NCBI GenBank assembly: GCA_022759165.1
Contig: JAEMPT010000102.1
Location: forward strand, 1-7,096
Reading direction: 5' to 3'
DNA length: 7,096 nucleotides
From: Thermoprotei archaeon
GTDB taxonomy: Archaea; Thermoproteota; Thermoprotei_A; Sulfolobales; Fervidicoccaceae
Shown here: in pieces, positions 1-5,631 of the stretch
Numbering within the stretch: the first letter of the stretch is position 1
How the letters are laid out: each line of letters begins with the position of its first letter
Translations under genes and position numbers: made by a program
Notes under the pieces: generated by a model
The model's database searches: none
Told to the model about the DNA's origin: nothing
The model's input: only the letters and a program-made list of their open reading frames with translations

Positions 1-51
1 ATCCCGCATCCATTGCTTAGGGGCAACCGCAGTTCTAACCTTACTCATCAT
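1..51 (-). CDS. possible 5' end of an unrecognised gene running off the left edge
   Basis: Reading leftward from ATG at 51, all 17 codons to the window edge are open (MMSKVRTAVAPKQWMRD). A second ATG follows at 48. A TATA-like CTTAAAT on the minus strand lies near 78-84, about 29 bases ahead of the ATG, which would suit a leaderless transcript. The segment is too short to recognise a family. The plus strand of the same stretch is also open (2-82, a hydrophobic tail ending in TAA), so which strand codes, if either, is uncertain. Confidence 0.25.
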   Translation of the reverse strand, partial: MMSKVRTAVAPKQWMRD

Positions 52-80
52 CAAAGCAATTGAAATGAAAAAGAAGATTT

Positions 81-127
81 AAGCTCTCGCTCATATCCGC
101 CTTGAAGGGCAAGGCCTTCAGTTGTAA
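81..127 (+). mobile_element. degenerate IS200/IS605-end-like repeat, copy 1
   Basis: This stretch carries CCGCCTTGAAGGGCAAGGCC followed by TTCAGTTGTAAA. It aligns with the clearer copy at 2731-2797, sharing CCGCCTT and the terminal TTCAGTTGTAAA, but lacks about 17-20 loop bases and has a diverged CTGACATCC box. It can fold into a short GCCTT/AAGGC hairpin. No transposase gene adjoins it. It is the most diverged of the four copies apart from its well-kept 3' end. Confidence 0.4.
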
Positions 128-227
128 ACGGGATCCCACCATAGATGTTCAAGTCCTCTAAAGAAAAGGCCTTATGATATGGTCCAAATATCTTCAAACT
201 TGCCCTTCTACAGCGAAAAGTAGTTTA

Positions 228-1622
228 CTATATGTTTAGGTAATAGTAAAATTCAGCTGGAGAGATCTTTGAGTTGAGTTTTCGTAGCTCTTCTCTTTTC
301 ACTTCGATGTACTTTTCTATTAAGTCTTGTGCGAATACTGGCAAAAGGAAAGAAAAATCGGATTCAAGTTCTTTTAGTGCTTCGTCGAGAGATGAAGGTA
401 GCTTGGAAATCCCAAGAGCCTTTACCTTCTCCTCTGGCATGTGGTAGATGTTCTCATCCACCGGGTCGCCCGGATCTATCTTCCTTTTTATTCCGTCTAG
501 ACCAGCCATAAGTACTGCCGATACAGCTAGATAAGGGTTGGCCGAAGGGTCTGGGGGCCTGTATTCTATCCTTTTCGTTCTTTCTGAATTCTTGTAATAG
601 GAGGGAATTCTAACAGCAGCGCTTCTGTTCCCCCTGCTCCAAGCTAAGAAGATCGGTGCTTCATAACCAGGTAGAAGCCTCTTGTAGCTGTTGACCGTTG
701 GCGAGACAATTGCGGAAAGCGCTCTACCATGATAAAGAAGACCGCCTATGAAGTACCTCGCTTCTTGGCTCAGCATGGCATAGTTATCTGACTCTTCATA
801 AAATGCATTTTTATTACCTTTCCACAGGCTGACATGAATATGCATTCCACTGCCATTATCTCCTTGTATCGGTTTAGGCATAAACGTTACGATCTTCCCC
901 CGCCTAACTGCTACCATCCTGGAGACATATTTCACAATTTGCACGGAATCTCCGAGTTTTTCAGGGCCAGACATTTCGAAGTTGATCTCTCCCTGGCCTG
1001 CCGCTCCTACCTCATGGTGGTGAGCCTCGACCCTCACTTTGAAGGCATCTTCTAATATTTCACTTATTTCCTTCCTTATTTCTATGGAGTCATCGATGGG
1101 AGGCGGAACATAGTAACCGCCTTTTGGTGGCAACGAGTAGTCCTTTTTCTTTTCAAAACCTGCTGACTTGGAACGAACTATATAGCCAGATGACGTCCCT
1201 GATACCCAGACCTTTACTTCGTCGAATATATGGAATTCCAACTCCGCTGCTGCAAATGGAGTGTATCCTTCTGCTTTAAGTTGGTCCCCGCTTTTTTCAG
1301 CAGCGAACCTTGGGTCTCTTCCAAGCCTGTTCTTTCCGAACATATCATATATTAGAGAAAAAGCGTCTCCCGTTCCCTCGAAAAATGGATCCACTTTAAA
1401 AGTGTCAGGCGCTATCTTCAGGACGAGATCGCTTTCAAAAATCTCCTTGAATCCTGGTACACTGCTTCCGTCCAGCTTTCCAAATCCTTCTCTTAGACTT
1501 TCGTTATTCACAAGTTTCGATGAAATTGTAACGAGGTGGAGCTGACCAACTATATCAGTTAACAATAGATTTACCCACCTAATTTTTTTGCTTTCTATTT
1601 CACTAAGGATATTTTCGCTCAT
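228..1622 (-). CDS. glnA: glutamine synthetase, type I
   Basis: Cytoplasmic enzyme that makes glutamine from glutamate, ammonia and ATP, the main entry of ammonium into metabolism. The 464 residues match the full length of the GSI family. Visible landmarks in order: the flap region DGSSVPGFKEIFESD (51-65); the metal/substrate motif AELEFHIF (126-133); HHHEVGAAGQGEINF (201-215), where the usual GQN/GQH reads GQG; the nucleotide loop PKPIQGDNGSGMHIHVS (249-265); NSYKRLLPGYEAP (311-323); NRSAAVRIP (332-340); and KRIEYRPPDPSANPYLA (350-366). The segment IYHMPEEK (392-399) lies where beta-type enzymes carry the adenylylated Tyr; no NLYDL is present and the spacing suits the alpha type, implying no adenylylation. 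The ATG at 1622 gives the family N-terminus. No Shine-Dalgarno is evident, so a short leader is likely. It is transcribed divergently from the methyltransferase gene. Confidence 0.95.
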   Translation of the reverse strand: MSENILSEIESKKIRWVNLLLTDIVGQLHLVTISSKLVNNESLREGFGKLDGSSVPGFKEIFESDLVLKIAPDTFKVDPFFEGTGDAFSLIYDMFGKNRLGRDPRFAAEKSGDQLKAEGYTPFAAAELEFHIFDEVKVWVSGTSSGYIVRSKSAGFEKKKDYSLPPKGGYYVPPPIDDSIEIRKEISEILEDAFKVRVEAHHHEVGAAGQGEINFEMSGPEKLGDSVQIVKYVSRMVAVRRGKIVTFMPKPIQGDNGSGMHIHVSLWKGNKNAFYEESDNYAMLSQEARYFIGGLLYHGRALSAIVSPTVNSYKRLLPGYEAPIFLAWSRGNRSAAVRIPSYYKNSERTKRIEYRPPDPSANPYLAVSAVLMAGLDGIKRKIDPGDPVDENIYHMPEEKVKALGISKLPSSLDEALKELESDFSFLLPVFAQDLIEKYIEVKREELRKLNSKISPAEFYYYLNI

Positions 1623-1649
1623 ATGGAAAACCCTTTAATAAACAAACTC

Positions 1650-1670
1650 ATATATGTTCAATAAATAAAA
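1650..1670 (-). promoter_or_regulatory. candidate glnA TATA region
   Basis: On the minus strand CATATATG (1650-1657) lies about 31 bases ahead of the glnA ATG, and TTTTATTTAT (1661-1670) lies a little further upstream. Either could act as box A; the first predicts a start only a few bases ahead of the ATG, in keeping with the lack of a ribosome-binding site. This is inferred from spacing only. Confidence 0.35.
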
Positions 1671-1824
1671 GCTTTTTGTGTCTTTAATCGTATTTTATTC
1701 AAAAGATTTGTCATATAATAAAAAATTTTTTAAGATAAAACGGTGCATTCTCTCTAAAAGTGTAAAGGTTTCAGCCGAAAAATACAAGATCCCCTTCATC
1801 GTTATAAATGAAACTCTCTATTTA

Positions 1825-1862
1825 TGAAAGCCTCGCTTTATAGCAGAGAGGAGGTCAGCTTA
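1825..1862 (-). mobile_element. IS200/IS605-end-like repeat, copy 4 (inverted)
   Basis: Read on the minus strand, this stretch gives CTGACCTCC, then CTCTGC, then TATAAAGCGAGGCTTTCA. It shares the 12-base block GCGAGGCTTTCA exactly with the copy at 2731-2797 and retains the CTGAC-TCC box at the other side, at a similar overall spacing. It lies 28 bases ahead of the methyltransferase ATG, in opposite orientation to the copy that follows that gene. The GGAGGTC seen here on the plus strand belongs to this repeat and is too far away to serve as the gene's ribosome-binding site. Confidence 0.42.
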
Positions 1863-1868
1863 ATATTT
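1861..1868 (+). promoter_or_regulatory. candidate TATA box of the methyltransferase gene
   Basis: TAATATTT is centred about 26 bases ahead of the ATG at 1891, the distance expected between box A and the start site of a leaderless archaeal transcript. No Shine-Dalgarno is found at usable spacing. Inference from spacing only. Confidence 0.35.
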
Positions 1869-1890
1869 TTCTTTAAAGCAAAAAATCTGT

Positions 1891-2697
1891 ATGTTGATAA
1901 AGATGAATGATTATAGAGAACTTATACTAAGCGAGCTAGCGAATGAAATAGGAGCTGAATTTGTGACCAAGAGAAGGGATGAAATACTGAATATCCCTGA
2001 AATGAGGAAGCTATTAAAAGAAATTGAGGAGCGCGGTTCGTCTTATAACTACAAGAGATTGAAAGAGTTCAAGATGCTTGTGAAAAAAGTGAAGATGATG
2101 AAATATTATGAAACGAGAAAATTCAGAACAGACGAAGGATTGGAAGTCAGCATATTAGAAAGAGGGCAATACCTTGAGCAGCTCATAGAAAGGTTAACTG
2201 ATACCTTCAAGATGATCGGGGGCAAGGTAGTGCTAGACATCGGAAGCGGTACTTTCCCTCTATATTTTTCAAAAGAATTGCCGGCAGGAACCGTTTACAT
2301 AGCAATAGATTCGAGAAAAGAGGTGATCGAGGAGCTGAATAAAGCTTCAACGAGCCATTTGAAGTTAATCGTCATTCATTCCGATGCTTGCGAAATAGAT
2401 TATAAATCTTTGCTCTCTCAATTCAACATCAAGCGTGCTGACATCACTTTGATGCTCAGAGTACTCAGCGTGATCGCACGAACGAAAAAGATAGATCCAG
2501 TTGAATTTATAGAATCAATACCAACAAGGACTCTGGTAGTCAGCGAGCCATTGAGGAGCCTGGTTAGAAAAGAAAGTGTAATAACCAGGGAAACGAAGTT
2601 CCTCAACTCTTTGGCGAGGAAACTCGAGAATAGAGGCATTTTCGCTTATCATGAAATTTGGACTATAGGAGAAGAGATATTTTTATTTTTATTCTGA
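1891..2697 (+). CDS. FmrO/Arm-like 16S rRNA (guanine-N7) methyltransferase homologue
   Basis: A 268-residue Rossmann-fold SAM methyltransferase. Residues 1-108 form a charged helical N-domain, then SAM motif I VVLDIGSGTFPLYF (113-126), the acidic end of strand 2 YIAID (136-140), HSDAC (163-167), and ADITLMLRVLSVI (183-195). The block VVSEPLRSLVRKE (216-228) and the ending WTIGEEIFLFLF complete the pattern. Compared from memory with ArmA (LDFGCGFNPLALP; DVVFLLKMLPVLK; VISFPIKSLSGKE; a similar closing strand), the order and spacing of blocks agree well. That family (FmrO, Pfam PF07091) methylates N7 of G1405 in 16S rRNA and confers aminoglycoside resistance in bacteria. Whether this archaeal protein has the same target is inference; another RNA base is possible. 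The ATG at 1891 follows an in-frame stop at 1861; ATG 1903 is an alternative. The gene lies between inverted IS605-end-like repeats. Confidence 0.75.
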   Translation: MLIKMNDYRELILSELANEIGAEFVTKRRDEILNIPEMRKLLKEIEERGSSYNYKRLKEFKMLVKKVKMMKYYETRKFRTDEGLEVSILERGQYLEQLIERLTDTFKMIGGKVVLDIGSGTFPLYFSKELPAGTVYIAIDSRKEVIEELNKASTSHLKLIVIHSDACEIDYKSLLSQFNIKRADITLMLRVLSVIARTKKIDPVEFIESIPTRTLVVSEPLRSLVRKESVITRETKFLNSLARKLENRGIFAYHEIWTIGEEIFLFLF

Positions 2698-2732
2698 TTA
2701 TCCTTTCACGCTAGAGACTCTTTTCGTGAAAG
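2680..2732 (+). terminator. T-rich end and hairpin after the methyltransferase gene
   Basis: The last codons are T-rich (ATTTTTATTTTTATTCTGA), which alone can terminate archaeal RNA polymerase. Six bases after the stop comes an exact 8-bp inverted repeat, CTTTCACG (2703-2710) and CGTGAAAG (2725-2732), with a 14-base loop. It touches the IS605-end-like copy, so it may instead be part of that element's structure. Confidence 0.4.
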
Positions 2733-2797
2733 TCTGACATCCTCCCCGCCTTGGCAGGAACTCCCGTCTTAAAAGGCGAGGCTTTCAGTTGTAAAAA
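2731..2797 (+). mobile_element. IS200/IS605 right-end-like repeat, copy 2 (best preserved)
   Basis: The stretch reads AGTCTGACATCCTCCCCGCC, a variable loop, then AAAAGGCGAGGCTTTCAGTT and GTAAA. This CTGACATCCTCCCCGCC...GGCGAGG hairpin is the familiar 3' end of IS200/IS605 elements that carry tnpB, where it forms the right end and the 3' part of the TnpB guide (omega) RNA. CGCCTT (2747-2752) pairs with AAGGCG (2773-2778). No tnpA or tnpB is present; the position where tnpB would lie, just to the left on the same strand, is occupied by the methyltransferase gene. A solitary end, a MITE-like derivative or a guide-RNA remnant are all possible. Confidence 0.6.
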
Positions 2798-2868
2798 CTC
2801 GATTATGGATGAAAATGAAAACATGAACTCCCTTGAAAACTAAAGCCAAGCCTATGGAATTGGGAAGT

Positions 2869-3486
2869 TTACTTGAGCACTTTACCAGTTTCCATAAACC
2901 ATAAATAGAGATCAAGGGCATCTAGCCCGATCCCTATTCGCTTAGCAACCGCTTCGAGGATCTTCTCTATCTCGATATACCGCTTTCTCGTAAGAGACTT
3001 TGGCTTCTCAATTAGTCCGTATTTGGCGAGCAAATCTATGATATGAAAATCTATAATTGCCACATCGCTGAATCCAACATTTCTGAGAAAGTGGCTGGCC
3101 TCCTTTAAGCCAAAGCCGTAAACATTTTTACAGAGCCAATCCCTGAGGGTCTTTCCCGATCCATCTTTTTTCACCATTCGGCAAATTTCCTGGTACAAAG
3201 GCCTGTTTTTTACAATGAACTCAGCCCTCTTTTGCGGATACCTGTGACCCATCTTTCTAAGCGCTTGTTCTAGCTCTTGCTGCGTCATCATTAAGAAGCC
3301 CACTCCAATTGCTTTCTGAATGGCTATGCCTTTCTCAGCGGAAAAGTTCGCAGTGAGTATGCAGAACGATAGCTCTGAAAATATATCATCACAGCTACCC
3401 TCTTTTCCGAGCGTCTTGAATTGCTGCAACCTTCTCTCTACAAGTTCCCTTACTTCGTTTCTCTGTGTCAGTGAAATAACATCCAT
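2869..3486 (-). CDS. ogg: Ogg2-type 8-oxoguanine DNA glycosylase/AP lyase
   Basis: Base-excision repair enzyme that removes 8-oxoguanine and nicks the abasic site. From the ATG at 3486 the protein has 205 residues, close to the compact Ogg2 enzymes of Methanocaldococcus and Sulfolobus. The pattern FCILTANFSAEKGI (41-54), GHRYPQKRAEFI (80-91) and the helix-hairpin-helix GFGLKEASHFLRNVG (124-138) followed by DVAIIDFHI are plain. The catalytic Lys is K128 in GLKEAS and the activating Asp is D146 in IIDFH, 18 residues apart as in MjaOgg (K129/D147). The protein ends in ETGKVLK; in Ogg2 enzymes the C-terminal Lys takes part in recognising 8-oxoG. Phe147 follows the catalytic Asp, where I recall a basic residue in relatives. 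An upstream in-frame TTG at 3522 adds 12 residues, but it lacks a Shine-Dalgarno and the family register favours 3486. Confidence 0.92.
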   Translation of the reverse strand: MDVISLTQRNEVRELVERRLQQFKTLGKEGSCDDIFSELSFCILTANFSAEKGIAIQKAIGVGFLMMTQQELEQALRKMGHRYPQKRAEFIVKNRPLYQEICRMVKKDGSGKTLRDWLCKNVYGFGLKEASHFLRNVGFSDVAIIDFHIIDLLAKYGLIEKPKSLTRKRYIEIEKILEAVAKRIGIGLDALDLYLWFMETGKVLK

Positions 3487-3560
3487 GACGAGCTCATTAA
3501 GAGCCAATCTCCATTCCCCCAATCGTTAGATATCATGATATTGTGACCTGCTTTTCTGCT

Positions 3561-3653
3561 TTATCGATCAATTTTCTTGAGTGCGATGCCAAGGGCAAGT
3601 GCTGGCCCAGGAGACCTTGCCAAACGATCTTGTAGCCTCATTCTCTTCCTCAT
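3561..3653 (-). CDS. possible very small basic protein, unrecognised
   Basis: From ATG at 3653 the minus strand encodes 30 residues, starting MRKRMRLQDRLARSPG and followed by a short hydrophobic-basic tail PALALGIALKKIDR. The frame stays open upstream to a TTG at 3701 (46 residues). Codon choice (AGG/AGA Arg, AAG Lys) resembles the real genes nearby, and the N-terminus is rich in Arg/Lys. Against it, no Shine-Dalgarno precedes either start. A second frame beginning at ATG 3684 (38 residues) sits exactly 26 bases behind a TATA-like GTTTTAAACC, so the transcript could be an RNA gene or a different peptide. I do not recognise a family. Confidence 0.25.
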   Translation of the reverse strand: MRKRMRLQDRLARSPGPALALGIALKKIDR

Positions 3654-3869
3654 TGAATGTCTGAATCGACCTTCTTGTACGCATAGATTAAGCGCCTTCA
3701 ATCAGGTTTAAAACGTTAAGTATCCTTACCCTCAAGAAGTATAAAATCTATGGAGCTTATTATATGCTTCGACTTAAAGAGCAATGCTTTTTGATATAAA
3801 GCAAGAGAAAAGGCTTATAAGTTCTCCTCAATTATATCTTTTTTTGCAACGAAGGAAATTGATTTCATG

Positions 3870-3915
3870 CAGTTGCCTCAAAGTTTAAATAAGGAGGCAA
3901 CTGGAATTAGTTGCC
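3870..3915 (+). promoter_or_regulatory. S30e promoter: TATA box inside a 10-bp inverted repeat, plus a third half-site
   Basis: CAGTTGCCTC (3870-3879) and GAGGCAACTG (3894-3903) are exact inverted copies separated by 14 bases that contain the TATA box TTTAAATA (3884-3891). A third AGTTGCC (3909-3915) repeats the left half-site at the predicted transcription start (about 26 bases after the TATA centre, near 3914). The middle copy could also pair with the third as a 7-bp stem with loop GGAATT. A dimeric repressor or activator covering the TATA box is the simplest reading; this is inferred. Confidence 0.6.
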
Positions 3916-3928
3916 GGAGGTAGTAAAA

Positions 3929-4093
3929 ATGCCTAGCCACGGATCGCTGACAAAGGCTGGTAAGGTAAGGAACCAGACGCCGAAGATTGAACCCAAGGGG
4001 AGGAAAAACAAGCCACCTAAAGTAAGGAACAGAATTGAATATTTCGTTAGGGTCGTAAAACCAACTCTTAAGGCATCTTCATCTAGAAGGTAA
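3929..4093 (+). CDS. rps30e: small ribosomal subunit protein eS30 (S30e)
   Basis: A 54-residue, very basic protein of the archaeal/eukaryotic small ribosomal subunit. The start MPSHGSLTKAGKVRNQTPKI and the basic KGRKNKPPKVRNR segment are diagnostic of S30e; the C-terminus ends in SSSRR. In eukaryotes the orthologue is made as a fusion to a ubiquitin-like domain; here, as in other archaea, it stands alone. The ATG at 3929 is set by a GGAGG ribosome-binding site at 3916-3920 with 8 bases between; an in-frame TTG at 3911 would only add six residues across that site. A small membrane-protein gene follows after 28 bases and is probably co-transcribed. The promoter is embedded in an inverted repeat, suggesting dedicated regulation. 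Confidence 0.95.
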   Translation: MPSHGSLTKAGKVRNQTPKIEPKGRKNKPPKVRNRIEYFVRVVKPTLKASSSRR

Positions 4094-4121
4094 AAATCGA
4101 AGCAAAAGTAGGGGCATTTCG

Positions 4122-4385
4122 TTGTCATGCAGAGCTTCTCCTAGAAGACTGTTCAGAGCTTTGATGGTGGGAAGCGTTGTGTCTTTTTTGGGATTTTTCG
4201 GGCTTCTACTAACGTTCCTTTTAATTAGGTTTGTTTTTCTGCTTCTTTATTATTCATATCTGCCGATCGTAATTCTCAGGTTCGGGGTATCAGGCACTTT
4301 GATATTAGTGTGGCTTTATCTATGGTGGAAAGGAACAGTTTTGCTTAGAAACTTACTTTTGTCACGCGATAGGGCATATGCTTAA
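4122..4385 (+). CDS. small hydrophobic protein with two predicted membrane helices, unknown function
   Basis: An 87-residue protein of no family I recognise. A short basic N-terminus (RASPRRLFR) precedes a long hydrophobic stretch at about 14-43, then a second membrane segment at about 46-69 (LPIVILRFGVSGTLILVWLY), and a basic tail KGTVLLRNLLLSRDRAYA. The charge pattern gives no firm topology. The TTG at 4122 is chosen because AGGGG (4110-4114) sits 7 bases ahead; ATG at 4164 is an alternative giving 73 residues. It follows the S30e gene by 28 bases with no promoter in between, so it is likely in the same operon, but this does not reveal its role. That an 88-codon frame stays hydrophobic throughout favours a real gene. 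Confidence 0.6.
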   Translation: MSCRASPRRLFRALMVGSVVSFLGFFGLLLTFLLIRFVFLLLYYSYLPIVILRFGVSGTLILVWLYLWWKGTVLLRNLLLSRDRAYA

Positions 4386-4475
4386 CTTACTCATTTCTCT
4401 CAAATACTTTCTCTATTAGTATGTATATTATGTAGATCTTTAGAAATTCGCATATAGTGTGCTGAATTTAGGGAA

Positions 4476-4483
4476 AATTTTTA
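4476..4483 (+). promoter_or_regulatory. candidate TATA box of the DUF373 gene
   Basis: AATTTTTA lies in the 162-base gap after the small membrane gene. It predicts transcription starting near 4503-4509, which would put the 4503-4536 hairpin at the very 5' end of the mRNA. Position-based inference. Confidence 0.35.
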
Positions 4484-4502
4484 ACCATACAGGGAAAAAG
4501 AT

Positions 4503-4536
4503 CTTAAGGAAGCACTCTCTTTTAGTGCTTGTTAAG
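4503..4536 (+). promoter_or_regulatory. hairpin just ahead of the DUF373 start codon
   Basis: AAGCACT (4510-4516) and AGTGCTT (4524-4530) are perfect inverted copies around a 7-base loop, extended by CTTAA (4503-4507) pairing with TTAAG (4532-4536) across a small GG/G internal bulge. The structure ends 11 bases before the TTG start, so in RNA it could limit ribosome access, and in DNA it could be an operator. No T-run follows, so it does not look like a terminator. Confidence 0.5.
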
Positions 4537-4547
4537 GGCGTTCAGAA

Positions 4548-5627
4548 TTGAGAGATAAAAAGATACTGGTGCTGATTATAGACAGGGACAACGATATCGA
4601 GAAGGTTACAGGCATTAAGACACCTATAATAGGAAAAGATGAGTTGCTCAAAGCAGCTATAGAGTTCGCAAAGCTTTCTCCTGAAGATAGCGACCTCAAT
4701 GTGATTTTCGCCGGACTGCAGTTACTAGAGAAGCTAAATAACGAGGGTGTGAAAGCGGAAGTAGCGCTTGTAGGAGGAGATGAGAGCGACCCAGTAAAAG
4801 GAGATTTGCGAATAAAGAACGACGTCGAAAAGCTAAAGAGCTCCTATGGTTTAGATGGAGCCATAATCGTTAGTGATGGTACGGAGGATGAGCTCGTAAT
4901 CCCCGTGATCCAATCGGTTTTGCCTATAGTATCCGTAAAGAGGGTTGTCGTAGAACAGCTGAGGGGCGTAGAGGAAACATACATCCTTTTAGGGAAGTAT
5001 CTGAAGAAGGCTATATTTGAGCCCAGATTCTCGAGAATTTTCTTGGGGATCCCGGGGATAATCATATTATCTGTGGTACTATTATCCTTCTTAGGTTATT
5101 TACAGTACGCTACTCTGGTAATAGGTATTATTATAAGCGGTGCGATGATCGTAAGGGGATTTAATCTAGAGGAAATGATATATGAATATTGGGCAAGCAG
5201 CCCGATCATGTTCGTTTCATCGACTGTAGCAACGATATTCGTGGTTATTGGGGCAATTCTTTTCTTTTACACTCTATCATCCACACAGACGATCTATGGA
5301 GTTGGGGCCGCAATAGAGAACTCCTCCCCAGTCTTCGGGCTAAGCGTTTTCTCTGTATTGATAGGAAAGGGGATCATTAAGCTAATAAACAGAAGCATCA
5401 AGGTTTGGAGGGATATAATCGGGATGATCCTCACACTGATATTTATTATAGCCTTTATGAGGCTGGGAGATGCTCTCTCTCGGGCCGAGGGAAATACAAC
5501 CTTGGAAATTCTCAAGTCGGCAGTATTCGCCTCAGGGTTCATCAGCATTTTATTAATTGGCGTGGGAGCCGCGGGGCTTTTGACCATAGCGATAACTTAC
5601 ATCGAAAGGAAGTATATAGAAAAGTAA
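4548..5627 (+). CDS. DUF373 family integral membrane protein
   Basis: A 359-residue archaeal protein of the DUF373 family, whose function is unknown. The soluble N-terminal part (about 1-160) has the family marks ILVLIIDRDNDI (6-17), GIKTPIIGKDELLKAA (22-37), PEDSDLNVIFAG (45-56), GGDE (76-79), IIVSDGTEDELVIPVIQS (106-123) and VKRVVVEQLRGVEETY (130-145). From about 164 onward there are roughly five or six membrane helices (about 164-184, 188-204, 219-241, 262-275, 289-305, 325-350), ending in a basic tail. The acidic IIDRDND and SDGTEDE motifs suggest metal or nucleotide binding, which is inference. The TTG start gives the expected family N-terminus; no ATG or GTG offers a better one, and the Shine-Dalgarno is weak (AAGGGCG). 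It faces the tfb gene, with 4 bases between the two stop codons. Confidence 0.9.
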   Translation: MRDKKILVLIIDRDNDIEKVTGIKTPIIGKDELLKAAIEFAKLSPEDSDLNVIFAGLQLLEKLNNEGVKAEVALVGGDESDPVKGDLRIKNDVEKLKSSYGLDGAIIVSDGTEDELVIPVIQSVLPIVSVKRVVVEQLRGVEETYILLGKYLKKAIFEPRFSRIFLGIPGIIILSVVLLSFLGYLQYATLVIGIIISGAMIVRGFNLEEMIYEYWASSPIMFVSSTVATIFVVIGAILFFYTLSSTQTIYGVGAAIENSSPVFGLSVFSVLIGKGIIKLINRSIKVWRDIIGMILTLIFIIAFMRLGDALSRAEGNTTLEILKSAVFASGFISILLIGVGAAGLLTIAITYIERKYIEK

Positions 5628-5631
5628 AAAC

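Larger units (their letters stand above)
3487..3928. other. long intergenic stretch between ogg and the S30e gene
   Basis: About 440 bases without a secure gene. It holds a possible 30-46 codon ORF or small RNA on the minus strand (3561-3701); a local stem GGCAAG (3594-3599) with CTTGCC (3616-3621) enclosing the palindrome CTGGCCCAG; TATA-like ATTTTATAC (3739-3747) and GTTTTAAACC (3705-3714) facing left; a run of seven T at 3839-3845; and the palindromic S30e promoter. No tRNA or rRNA signature was found. Confidence 0.6.

Noticed and set aside
11..25. TTAGGGGCAA near the left edge matches a block in repeat copy 3.
   Set aside because: The flanking CTGAC and GCGAGGCTT boxes are absent, so a fifth copy is not supported.
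56..200. Minus-strand open frame in line with glnA after its TAG-TAA stops, 48 codons from a TTG (ending SSFSFQLL).
   Set aside because: It has no convincing ribosome-binding site, resembles no family, and runs through repeat copy 1; a frame of this length is expected by chance.
1849..1856. Strong Shine-Dalgarno-like GAGGAGGTC ahead of the methyltransferase gene.
   Set aside because: It is about 35 bases from the ATG, an in-frame stop at 1861 bars an upstream start, and it forms part of repeat copy 4.
3594..3621. GGCAAG/CTTGCC stem considered as a tRNA or H/ACA RNA part.
   Set aside because: No T-loop signature, CCA-side acceptor, ANANNA or ACA box at suitable positions; left only as a possible local structure.
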